A DNA stretch of 64,000 bases. Origin: Membranipora membranacea (lineage: Eukaryota; Bryozoa; Gymnolaemata; Cheilostomatida; Membraniporidae). The DNA lies in NCBI GenBank assembly GCA_914767715.1, contig OU612068.1:17482001-17546000 (forward strand), written 5' to 3'. Positions 49,501-59,628 of the stretch are shown piece after piece. Position 1 is the stretch's first letter. The number at the start of each line of letters is the position of its first letter. The translations under genes were made by a program, and so were the position numbers. The notes beneath the pieces were generated by a model, which saw nothing but the letters and a program-made list of their open reading frames with translations, was not told where the DNA came from and searched no databases.

Positions 49501-52500
49501 TTATCTCTGCTTCCCATAACTCAGAGAAACGGTGCGGTCCAAAACCCATTAATCAACAAACGCAATGGATCTTCAATATTAGAATGATAGAGGGCGTGTT
49601 ATGTTGTATTGGTATTTAAAATTCAGAGAGCTGTACTCAGTTGAGTTCTCTGCGTGTGACATCAGCATCTACACAGTCATTTATATAGACCAGCTTGATT
49701 TGAAGGATGAACATTGTTATGTTTTCTTAGTTGAATAAGTGAGAGTTGTCTTCTCTGTCTCTCCTTGCTCATCACATACACTGCACTGCATCCACACATT
49801 TTTCCAGCACCAATTTGACTCGGTATTCTCGTTATTAGAATTCAATCCAGTGCATGCATGCTCAACCTTTTTTCGGGATGGACCAAATTTCTTTTAGGAG
49901 TATAGCAATTAGCCGCATCACTCTTTTGGCAAATTTTGATCGGTGTAATAAAGAATTCCCGCTTACTGCAATAGAGCAACCCCTGGAATTATTGATGTGT
50001 GACAACTGGAATTTCAGATGTGACAGGATACTGAAGACAATTTACACCTTGTGAGATTTTAAATTTTTGTAAAAATTGAGGAAATGTGTATCAACATTTT
50101 TTTTAGTGGTGAGAGTGCAATTGGCCGAACAAATTGACCTATTTGGCCGCCCCGGCCAATTGGTCTGAAGTTGGCGGTGGCTGTTCTAGTTGGCCAACTT
50201 GTAGTGAGCTCAAATGACCTCTAAATGACTTAAAAACCTTAGTGTTTATCTAAGTTTTTTAACCCCTTTGATAAGATCATCAATTGTTTGAGGTAACAAG
50301 GCCTTCTTGGGGCTCATACTCCCCTCTCTTCTTTTTTAAAAAGCTACGCTACAATGATCAAGTTTTTGATAGTCGCGGCATCCGGATTATTTCATAACAA
50401 AATCAGCACATGAATGGGTAGCATGGTTTTGCCTCATGGAAAAATACAGTGATACCAGTTAGCCCAGTTATCATGACTTAGTACATCTGGTTTGAACTGG
50501 TTAGTAGCGTAGTTATTGATTTGGAAAATCTCCAGCCACTACTGAGCCGGTTCAAACTTGTGTCTAGCATCCCAACTTTATCATATTTAATTATTATGCT
50601 GAGAAACTTGTACCAGTGTATCACCAGTCAAAGCACCTTCTACCTCTTTGCAGTTCAATGTATGCAATGCATGCAACTTCTCAAGTTGGCCCCTGTGTGT
50701 GAACATCTGTGTGAAAACCATTGGAAAGTTTTTGATAGGAAATTTCCAGCGCCCCAAACAGGCCTGTGCTGACTTGGAACTGCGCCCCGCTGCGAGCCAG
50801 TGATAATAATGATTGTAACAAAAGGAAATGCCTTGTGTGTCCATGCTATTGGAGCCCGTGCGTATTTTTATGGCACATCCAGTTTGAACTGGAATGCATA
50901 GTAGTGTGCGGTTAGCTGGCAATAACTTGATTGATATAATAGACGCAGTCATCGCACCGCTTGGTCATAGTTGCTCAAGGTTTTCCTCAAATACCGAGGT
51001 CTGTCATGCTCAAAACACTGAATCTTATCACCAAGCTTCTCACATCTAAAGACCCCTACTATAAGGAGGATATCTACATTTGAGCTGTGGCGTACAAGAG
51101 GAGTTGACGTGTACCTCACGTCCATTTGATAGCAGCTGAGCAGCAACTTGTGAAGACAACTACGACGAACACTACGTTGTGGGCATGCGTGTCGGTGCAG
51201 GCTGTTCACAGGTGATATACTTGTGGTTCATGTCGTCGCAGTCTTTTGCTCTCATGCATCATTATCAACTTAGTGGATTCCTTCCTTGCATTGCAGTCAC
51301 TTTCAAGTTACTGACACCTTGCTATTGAACCTAGTGGCTGTACTAGCGATTAGTTAGTGGCATGTTCGTATCGCTGATTAAATGTTGCATTGAATGTGTT
51401 CTGTTGTTTGGTTTTTTTGTCAGTTTATTAGAAGGGTATATCATCATCGCCTGTGGAATGGTCCGTGGCTGGTCATTTGATGGGCTGCATTCCGATTTCC
51501 GATATGTGTGAGTTCGCGGTGTGGTTTACAGAACTAGCCGATCCTGCATGATTTTTTTTAATTTAACGTATTACACTTCAATATTGGCTACAATTTTTGC
51601 ATTGATGGTTTTCACAAGTTTTTTTCGTAGTTAGCGTTTAATTTTTTCACTTTCCTTGTTAAGTATGTTCATGAATTTCTAGCAAAGCTGCACTATTTTT
51701 GTTACCATACTTCCATCACTAACGCAATCATTTTCTCATACTATAAATAAGGTGGATCAAACCCAGTTACGCATGCTAATGATCATGTAATCACTTTCAT
51801 TATCTATCAATCAGCTGGTTTGGCGTCACCTATAAATAGGATTGTAGATGCCTATGTCTAACTCGTTTCATTCCATAAATTTTCTAGGAGAAGTACCAAC
51901 CGTCTTATGATTGTACAGTGCTGACAGAGGTTCCCCTGGAGAACGCTATTGTTAACAAGAAACAAGGTCCTTCTTCAGTAGCTAGCAGCTCCAGGGGACC
52001 AGACATTCCTCCCAACCATAACATGGCTGGAGCTGGCACCGCTCAAGGTGTCATGAGTCCCTGTCAGCAGAGGCCTGGCCTAGAGTGAGTATCAAGTAAT
52101 GAGTACTAACAGCAGGCACTGACAATAAATTGCAGGTGCTCCATGAACTGAACCCGTTACCCATTACTGAAATTAGCTTTTTTGGTCAATCAATGATGTC
52201 CTGTTCCATGCTGACCACAGTATAGTATGCTTACAACAGGCGCTGACAATAAATTGCAGGTTCTCATTGAAATGTTCTCCGTCCGTCCATGTAATGAACC
52301 AGGCTCCAAGTCTACATCACTGAAATTAGTATTTTTAATTTCTATGCCGATATCTCCTGATCCCTGATCTCCTGATCCCTGATCTCCTGATCCTGATTGG
52401 TACTTGACTTCGCAGATATCATGAGCAATGTATATTCTGTGTGCGAATGTAACAGTTTACCTCGCTGATATTAGCATTTGTGATCATTCAATGGTGATGT

Positions 52501-55500
52501 CCTATTCCATGGTGACCCATCCTGATTGGTGCTTGACTTCACAATGTTTATTCTGTGTGCAAATCTTATTAAACCTGTTGTTTACCAACCATGTTAAAAT
52601 TGCAGTGCTATGTTTCTCTTTTCTCCCCCATTGACCAGACATTCAAGCTATATGAGAGAGTTCATTGGTCCCCGATAGATGGAAATAATTTATGTTAGTT
52701 CTTAACCATAACCGGTTATTCTGATTTCTGGTTTTGTAGCCCTGGTCTGTCATATGAACAGGAATCTTGTACTTCAAATCGCTCCAGCAACTCATCAGTA
52801 AGTATTTTTGGCAGGTTGAAACTGGTTTATGGGGGAAATAGGAAAGCCCTGACTTGATTCTCTTCCTCATAAGGATTCCAATGTTCCAGGATTTGAATTC
52901 AAATTTGAGTTAGAAGACCTGACAAGGTAACAGGAATTACTATTTATTTACTACTGATATGAATGACAGAATTCAAATCTTAATTTATCTTGATGTAAAG
53001 TAGAACAAGTTTGATCCGATTTGCCTACATTCCAATTGCAAATGGACCTAAGTTGTTCTAGATGTAAACTGACAAATCCTCACCCGTGAATTTTGATTTG
53101 AGCAAATCAGAGAGTAAGGTCCCATTTTTTCTCGGTCACTTATTGTATACTTCTATTGTTTACTGAATGTGATATATTCCAGGAGTTTGAAATGCTGCTG
53201 TTTTACCTCAAAAGTTCAATTAAATTCATCAATTGAGCTCGGCCCCGGCCTCAATACCACATTACCAAATCAAACAACAGATAACAAAATAATTGTGGCA
53301 TAGACCCGCAATTATCATTGTCGACCCCTTTTCCTTGTTTGGAATATGTATGGACAAGAGCCAACTTTATTCCTTATTTGTGATGGTTGGTTCATAACTT
53401 GAATTGCGTGACCAATTTCTTTTATGACCAAGCTCTTTGACCATTCTGCAATGTCATGAAACTATAGCTAGATTAAACCTGTGAGTCCGGTTTCTTTTAT
53501 TTATGTTTGAAAGCACCATTCATCGTGAGGTCATGAAGCCTCATTATAATAAAGTTTTGGGGGTGTGACATATTGTCCATAGATTTAACCTGTGGGTCCA
53601 ATTTGATTGTTTTTAACGGTCTACGTATACTATTGGTCAGTTTGTAGGTGTCACACCAAGTTCATAGATTATGTACTGTGTCCGGTGATTTTACCAGATC
53701 TCCTCGCTTACAAAAAGTCATATCGCGTACCTCAAGCTCCACCCCCCCCAAAGGTCCCTCCCCCTTTGCCCCTCCAAATATCGTTTCTTTGCATTTATTT
53801 TTACCATGAAAGTCAGACTTGATACTAAATGAAAAAGAATTTGAAGGCCATTTGAGATTCCAATTATGCGACATACACATACACTCTAATAGAAACTTTA
53901 TGTATATCTTTAATTGGCACTGTGTGGGTGTGGTGTGAGTAGTACGCAATCTAGCCTGTCTTAACAAGCTTTGTCTGTGGCTGGGGAGGGGTCCCCTCAG
54001 CAAAACTACAGGCAGTCCATCCTGATATTACTACATAATTTTGACCAATCATGGACATGTTTAGTTATCAATTACCAATAAAAAAGAATTTTAAATAGAC
54101 TTAAATTTCTTTCGTTCAAAATTATGAGCAAGTTGAAATTCAGAGGCCGCTTTCCATAACATTATATTTAATATTACATTAATTATGATGTATCGCAATG
54201 CTTCAGTAATAAATATATTATGTCCTAAATCATACCTTATATCACAATGTTTAATGCGTTTTTTCTTCAAACACATATAATCTATGGTTTTTCAAGTCTG
54301 GAGTTAATATTTTCTATTATTTTGTATATATTACAGCCTGTCGGTGTTGTGAAACAAGTGACAAAAGATTCCACTGCCCCCGAAGTAATGGCATGGCTGA
54401 AGAATGCTCGCTTTGGAAACTACATAAAGTTCTTTGCTAATTATACAGGTAACTGAACAGCGACACAAATGAAAATAATTATTATTATTATTACAAAAAT
54501 GCCTCTATTTTTAGGCTTTATCAAATCCAAGAGAGTGTTCATAACCAAAGAGGGGAAAAAAGTAAAATGAAAATAGTTGAAGTACAGTTGATTGGAAGTA
54601 TAAGTATTGATATTAGCCAAGATGCTGGAGATTTGCTTCCCAGCGCGGAGGCTAATAAAAAACATAAAAGTATATTCCATATTTAAATATCAGAAAAATA
54701 ATTGATTATTGGAAAAAATAGATTTTGGTGTTCTTACGGACTTTTCTCTTGCAGGATGAAAAATTTGATTTGTTTTCAATTTCACTATTTCACTGAATGT
54801 TAAATCAGCTGATCATAGCATATTAGCAATTTCCTTGATGATGACTTATAAATGTAAAATGATATTGAAAAACATAAATCGCTGTTTTTTAAACCAATGA
54901 ATTCATAGTTATTAGCCAGAGGATGCTCAATTTGAATCTGTGATTATTTTAGTTGCATAACATGTGACATAACTTTCTTACTACTTGCAAAGATTATAGA
55001 TACTGTCATTGCTATTTGGGCACACTTGTGATAATCTTTACGAAGGCCGCATTTCAGGTACAGTAATGCTGGTTAGGACCAGCCAGAGCTGGTTTGGCTT
55101 GATCTACCTACCCGTTCAAGTGCCCATATTAGGGTGCTCCTTGACTCATGACTTATCATACATACATCATATACATATATCAGACACTTTTATACAGGTT
55201 TGTTTTAAATATCAATGACAGGGCGTTCTTCAAATTTGCTAGGAAAAAATGAAAAATTTTGTTGTGTGCTTAGGGATCAGCGGCAGACCATTAAATCCTA
55301 TCACAAATTAGAATCCAGTTTGTTCTAGTACACGGTCGGTCAATGGTCAATGGACATTATATAATTGTCCAAAACAAAGTATCACGATGCAGATGCGTGT
55401 AACTCCAGACAGATATTATTATCAACAGTCTGAATACCTTCTATGTTAAAAGCTACCTGCGTTGTGCACTTCAGACTTTGAAGTGCAAGTTAGCACTCTT

Positions 55501-58500
55501 ATAAAAAAAGATACTGATAAGTTGAAATCAATACTTGGAGTTGTCCTCTCAAAATAAACTTTTTTTTGGAGAATATTTATTATGAATCATCTCACTGTTT
55601 GGGGATAAAACCACATGTACCGTTCCTGATAAGAAATGTGAATTACTACATCCTTGTTTGGTGTACTTTTAAGTATGATGTCAAAGATTATAAATACTGA
55701 AGTCATTGATGTTGTTGTTGTTAAAGTACAAAAATTGGGTGCAAACAGGGATTTTGCTTTCAGTTCAACTATGAAAACTATTGCACTATTAGGAGTTATA
55801 ATATGGCTAAAAATGATAGGTTGAACTTGAATTGAGCAATCTTTTTGTTTCATGCTAAATTATAACGAAGATTGCTTTTTTGATATTTATATATATATAT
55901 ATATACTTTGTTATACTCACCAACCAATGTATCAAGACAAAGAGGTCGTGTAGAAAAGAAGGAATAGAAATAAATAATTTTTTTTAAAATCAGTTCATCA
56001 TAAATTGCTTCAATCAATTTAACGTTTAATTTCAGGAGGAGACTTGCTGACACTGACTCGAGAAGAACTTATACAGATTTGCGGACTTTCTGATGGTATC
56101 AGACTGAACAATGCTCTACAGGTTAAAACAGTCAGACCCCGGCTCACCCTCTACGTCAACATACAATCCGAGTCCGGTTAGTTGATTTTAGTATAACCCT
56201 CTTTTTTTAACAAAGTGTATGATTTCAAAAAGTACCCGTTTGAAGAGTTCAAGGAGCAATAAATTGCTCAACTACGCCGCAAAAGTGTTTTTCAACAGAA
56301 TTGAGAACAACGCAATTTAAAACCTTACTGAATCTACCAAATTTGCATTATTTGAAATTTAAAAACGACATTCAGAACTAATTAAAGGCAGAAATTTGCG
56401 TTCGCGAAATCTCAGAGAGCCTGAATAGCCTGATTCAAAACATTATAGCTGGTAATCACTCATTTGAATATATTGGATCAGTGTTTCACTTGGTCTGTCT
56501 TATCAAACTAGTCAATCCGGTTCTGACAAGCTGCATTCAAGCAAGCCGACGTTTTTGCAGCCAAATTTATACAGTCTGGCGCCTGAAGCTCACCGAAAAT
56601 CTGGTGGCTCATTACATTGTAAAACTTTAACCTGCATATCAGGGCAAAAATTAGCAGCAATCTTCAAAGTTTTCATTACTGTTTGGGAAAACCAGGATTG
56701 GATGAATGGCACGCCAGTACAAATCATGGCATACCGGTCCTAAACCACAAGTCTGTACGCTTAAAGAGGGGCTCTGTTTCAGATCCACCATTAACTATAG
56801 AGACATGGGTTTTCGTGTGTGGGAGTAATATTATGGAAAAATAAAGATTCTTTGGGAATTTGATAGGCTCAAATTTACATCCCAATACTTTTCACATCAC
56901 GGTAATTACATTGAGCCATGGAGCACATGTACGGAATCAGAATTGGTTGATCTATCAACCTGGTCAGGGATAGGAGAAAGTGAATCTGACCTAAACTCCC
57001 TCATTAACAGTAACACTACTCCAGAATTGAGTGCTTATGCAAAAATTCCATTCATATCAGACCACACAGTGGGTTTTAACAAGAGTCCTAATGTATCTTA
57101 AAATTAGTCTATCAGGTCACGACATTGCGACAATTAGTATTTTTCCATCCGCGTTTCACGGTGTGGCCATGCTGACTGGTGTTAACAATTAACCTGAGCT
57201 CCGGGGATGAGCTAGTTATCACATGTGAATGCGAATAGGTGTGATCAGGAGATTGAGATATAACTAGACCAACTTCTACCTATCCATGTTGTTTTGCTTC
57301 TTGACTTGAATGTGGCTTTAAATTATTTGGGCCATACTGGCCTGACTCCACCGACTTTTTCCCATACATGTTGTTTTGTTTCTTGACTTGAACATGGCTA
57401 TATTTTTTCTGGGCCATACTGGACTGACCCAACTGACCCAGCTTTGATCTTGTCCAGTGTCCTATGGAAATTTTCGCAACTTCCGCACCCAATTACTTTG
57501 ACAGAAAAAAAAGTTGTCTATCATCAGTATCTTGAAAAAAAACGATTCTTAAAAGTCTATGTCTCTGCATGTACAATCCAATTACATTTTTTTTGTTACT
57601 TTGACTGCTAGTAAAATCGTATTTATGATAAAATTTTTAGCATATATGTAATTACTAAAAATAACTGGTAATGATAATATTAGTTAATTGGTAGCATGCT
57701 GGTCACTATACGAGTATAAATACTTACCTTACCAATTACCACATATAACCTTGACCTCACCAGACCACGTTACCCTCATTTATTTCTCATTCCAGTATTC
57801 CATGTGCTATATCTGAGTGCCCTCACTTGCCAAGAGTTGATTGAGAAGCTGGCTAACTTGTTCAACGCCTCACCCAGTGTCATCGTCGATGTCCATCTGC
57901 TTGGTGTTAATAAGATTCATATCCTGGTCAACGATGAGGTTGTACAGAATATGCCTGAGAGCTCTCAGTACACTGTAGAAGTACTCAAAAGTAAGTGTTA
58001 TTTATTACAAGTGTTTGCTTGAACTTTAAAAAATTAAAATTTACGAGACCTTGTTAAAAGACCGAACCCAAAAAGTTTCTCTGAACTTTCTCTTGCTTTC
58101 TGATTATTTTGATTGCATTTATTATGTCCAAATGTATAAATGTTCTAAATCTTAACCATGATGTATTGCTATCACAGAGTTATGATTGCTATTTATTAAT
58201 TAACCTGGTGCAAAGAGAATTCCTGCACCCTCATACTAATATCATGTATTTCACTGTCCTGCTTTGTGTGACTTGAAAATTCAACTGCTAATCCCAGCTC
58301 TGTTCTATCTCTTGTATATTTTCCGGCCTGCATGTTTCAAATACTACTCGAAGTTATGACTAATGTGAACCCCTTAGACCGATCAGTAAAAAAACAAAAC
58401 AAAATCTGATTTATAAAGCATTGGGAGTTGCCCAACCAATAACCTTTTGGTCAAAGGATGACAATTCCTTTTATATTTTCATAATACCAACTCACTGCCT

Positions 58501-58782
58501 AAATTTTAAATTAACACGGGCCCAAAAACAACAACTACCAGTTTGTTGATTCCAAACCTCAAATTGCTTGTCCTTTGCCATACTTAATTCAAAATAATAT
58601 AGCTTGCTTGTTGCTTACCCCAGATTAATGTTACTAACTTGTAGCATGCTCTCGTAATCAAACCAAACCGGTGGCGGGTTCCTGATTTACTTATAAAATA
58701 GAATTACTTATTTTCAGTGTCTGTTTCAGAGGAGAGTACCGAGCAATATCGAGTTCTTCTGTCAAGAATAGACGGCCCTTAA
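37594..58782 (+). CDS. TFCP2: CP2/LBP-1 family transcription factor (TFCP2/UBP1 homologue), complete
   Basis: Coding exons 37594-37814, 38146-38190, 40685-40828 (candidate), 43368-43515, 43828-43933, 46547-46653, 47397-47546, 48896-48964, 51888-52084, 52740-52797, 54337-54448, 56036-56176, 57796-57990 and 58718-58782 (TAA); 585 residues, in phase. An in-frame TAA lies directly before the ATG. N-terminal family segment [13 protein letters not shown]...DALLALPVF. The CP2 DNA-binding domain (about residues 137-335) shows [80 protein letters not shown] and [18 protein letters not shown]-like domain (about 420-490) has [20 protein letters not shown] and [13 protein letters not shown]. The C-terminal ubiquitin-like oligomerisation region has [21 protein letters not shown]2 proteins bind DNA as dimers or tetramers in the nucleus. 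Confidence 0.93.
40200..40303. mobile_element. 104-bp near-perfect hairpin MITE with exact 9-bp target duplication
   Basis: Two 48-base arms pair at 46 of 48 positions around an 8-base loop TCAAACAG. The ends are TAGTCAAGGGGCCGTTGCC and complement. Exact direct repeats ATCAGCTAC lie at 40191-40199 and 40304-40312. GC-rich compared with its surroundings. It lies in CP2 intron 2, about 380 bases before the candidate exon at 40685. Confidence 0.95.
40685..40828 (+). other. Candidate in-frame 144-nt exon of the CP2 gene
   Basis: An open segment between an ACAAG acceptor and a GGgtaaat donor. It is exactly 48 codons, phase 2 at both sides, so it can be included or skipped without changing frame: the exon before ends in phase 2 (...CQI-GG) and the exon after (43368) needs phase 2. 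It encodes an acidic/aromatic segment ([26 protein letters not shown]). Vertebrate TFCP2/UBP1 have only a short linker here. The acceptor polypyrimidine tract is weak, so inclusion is unproven. Confidence 0.6.
41556..42303. mobile_element. TTAA-flanked MITE (family A), interrupted by another copy of itself
   Basis: Starts AGGGCATCCAAGGTTTC and ends GAAACCTTGGTTGCCCT, flanked by TTAA at 41552-41555 and 42304-42307. Its sequence is continuous on either side of the inserted copy at 41714-42090 (...GGTTCCAAGACATTGC / AATGATAGAGCACAGCC...). TTAA targets are used by piggyBac and Kolobok transposons. It lies in CP2 intron 3 (before exon 43368). Confidence 0.92.
41714..42090. mobile_element. TTAA MITE family A, 377 bp, inserted in the copy around it
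   Basis: Exact 17-base terminal inverted repeats AGGGCAACCAAGGTTTC / GAAACCTTGGTTGCCCT with TTAA at 41710-41713 and 42091-42094. About the same sequence as the copy at 44671-45047. No coding capacity. Confidence 0.95.
43085..43320 (+). repeat. 42-bp minisatellite, five units
   Basis: The core AGTTATATTAGGCAATGCAA recurs with exact 42-base spacing (43111, 43153, 43195, 43237, 43279), each followed by a variant of GTCAATTCAAGCC. It ends less than 50 bases before the acceptor of CP2 exon 43368. Confidence 0.92.
43759..43789. mobile_element. 31-bp perfect palindrome with 8-bp direct flanks
   Basis: CATAGACTTAATATA, one central G, then the exact reverse complement TATATTAAGTCTATG. Exact direct repeat TTCTTGAT at 43751-43758 and 43790-43797. 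A related sequence is at 36973-37010, and a lone ATTAAGTCTATG is at 4897. It lies 38 bases before CP2 exon 43828. Confidence 0.8.
44671..45047. mobile_element. TTAA MITE family A, third copy
   Basis: Starts AGGGCAACCAGCGTTTC and ends CCTTGGTTGCCCT, with TTAA at 44667-44670 and 45048-45051. Nearly the same as 41714-42090. Its right-hand TTAA is also the left-hand TTAA of the large palindrome that follows. It lies in CP2 intron 5. Confidence 0.93.
45052..46396. mobile_element. 1,345-bp palindromic TTAA element (family B)
   Basis: Ends GGTAGAGACACGGGGGT and ACCCCCGTGTCTCTACC are exact inverted repeats, flanked by TTAA at 45048-45051 and 46397-46400. The whole element is an imperfect palindrome centred near 45724. 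Both strands therefore hold similar open frames ([15 protein letters not shown] and LCWHF/VCWHF appear in each), which reflects the fold, not two proteins. No transposase motif was recognised. It lies in CP2 intron 5. Confidence 0.93.
46812..47110 (+). repeat. Minisatellite with units of 53 and 71 bp
   Basis: The core TTAGTTGTCCTCTCATGTGA starts at 46864, 46917, 46988 and (as TTAGCTG) 47059, each followed by GGA(T/A)AGACAAGATGGGATAACCC. The longer units carry an extra 18-base block CAGGGAGGGTGGGATTAT. A palindromic form of that block (GGGAGGGTGGGATCTCCCACC...) sits just upstream at 46817. It lies in CP2 intron 6. Confidence 0.88.
52352..52398 (+). repeat. 16-bp tandem repeat
   Basis: TCTCCTGATCCCTGA is repeated three times, the last truncated, in the CP2 intron after exon 51888-52084. 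Confidence 0.85.
52874..52926 (+). other. Candidate frame-breaking ('poison') exon of the CP2 gene
   Basis: 53 nt with acceptor CATAAG and donor AGgtaaca, open in the frame entering from exon 52740-52797 ([17 protein letters not shown]). It enters in phase 0 but leaves in phase 2, while the next exon (54337) must be read in phase 0. Joined directly, the next exon hits TGA after five codons, before the SAM-like domain. Skipping it restores the full frame. It could instead pair with a small exon I did not find. Confidence 0.5.
57285..57440. repeat. 81-bp tandem duplication
   Basis: CATGTTGTTTTG(C/T)TTCTTGACTTGAA occurs at 57285 and 57366, and each copy runs on to GGGCCATACTGG(C/A)CTGAC. It lies in the CP2 intron before exon 57796. 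Confidence 0.85.
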
Positions 58783-59628
58783 GTCTGGCCGCCTAGATTG
58801 CTTCCAGATAGATAGCCACTTTCTAGTGGAATAAGACAGCCAATCAGTTGAAGAATTTTTGTTCTAGGTTTTTTATTCCAACCCTCAAGGCCTTGCTCTC
58901 ATTCAATTCAACACAATATCGCTTTAACGTCTGTAAAACATACCGAACCGTGCAATAATTAACCATTTGTATGTTGAATATCGAAATATGTTTACACAAT
59001 TTTGTACTTTTTTTGTTTTCAGTGATGCTTTTGCTTTCACCAAGGAACGAATAACGCCTTGATTTTACTCGCGCAGATTTTTTACAACCATGATTGGTTT
59101 TATTTTATGGGTTGTCCATGGTATTTCATGAAGCTACACGATGTCGTGATTCATAGTAATGATATATAATGTCCACTGCAAAGCCAAACCAAAAAATAAT
59201 CCACATATTGAATGCTTATATTTTTGCAATCACTGTAAATACCTGACAATTAACTCGGATGGCAAAATTATGATTTTTGTACATTTACCTCCCAGTATGT
59301 AATAATTCTGTTGTCTCTCATGACAACATTTAATGTCTGTTCAACATTGTAACTAATTTTGTAGGTGGCGGGTTCTATTATTCTATCACAAATAATAACC
59401 CAATAATCTTGTAAAAAAAACAATGCATTTTCAAGGCTAGAATTGATGCTGTATCCATAACAACAAGATTATGCTCCGTGGTTTAGTAATGTCCAAGTGC
59501 GGACTTTGACAGGCAAAAGGAACTGGTCAAGTGAAGAAAAAGTAAAAAAACTACTTCAAATTGAAGTTTAGGACTACACAAACAGATAATTAAAGCGTAA
59601 TATCTATGAAGTCTATTTTTAGGCTAAG
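58783..59628. other. Shared 3' intergenic space of the CP2 and STRIP genes
   Basis: The two genes converge here with 846 bases between stop codons. No coding content was recognised. No canonical AATAAA was seen close after the CP2 stop. Confidence 0.6.

Noticed and set aside
50587-50952. 121-codon minus-strand open frame in a CP2 intron
   Set aside because: No motif recognised; overlaps another chance open frame on the other strand.
53607-53822. Proline-rich open frame ([13 protein letters not shown]) considered as a CP2 exon bridging 52926 and 54337
   Set aside because: The possible splice sites are weak and the phases do not restore the frame of the next exon.
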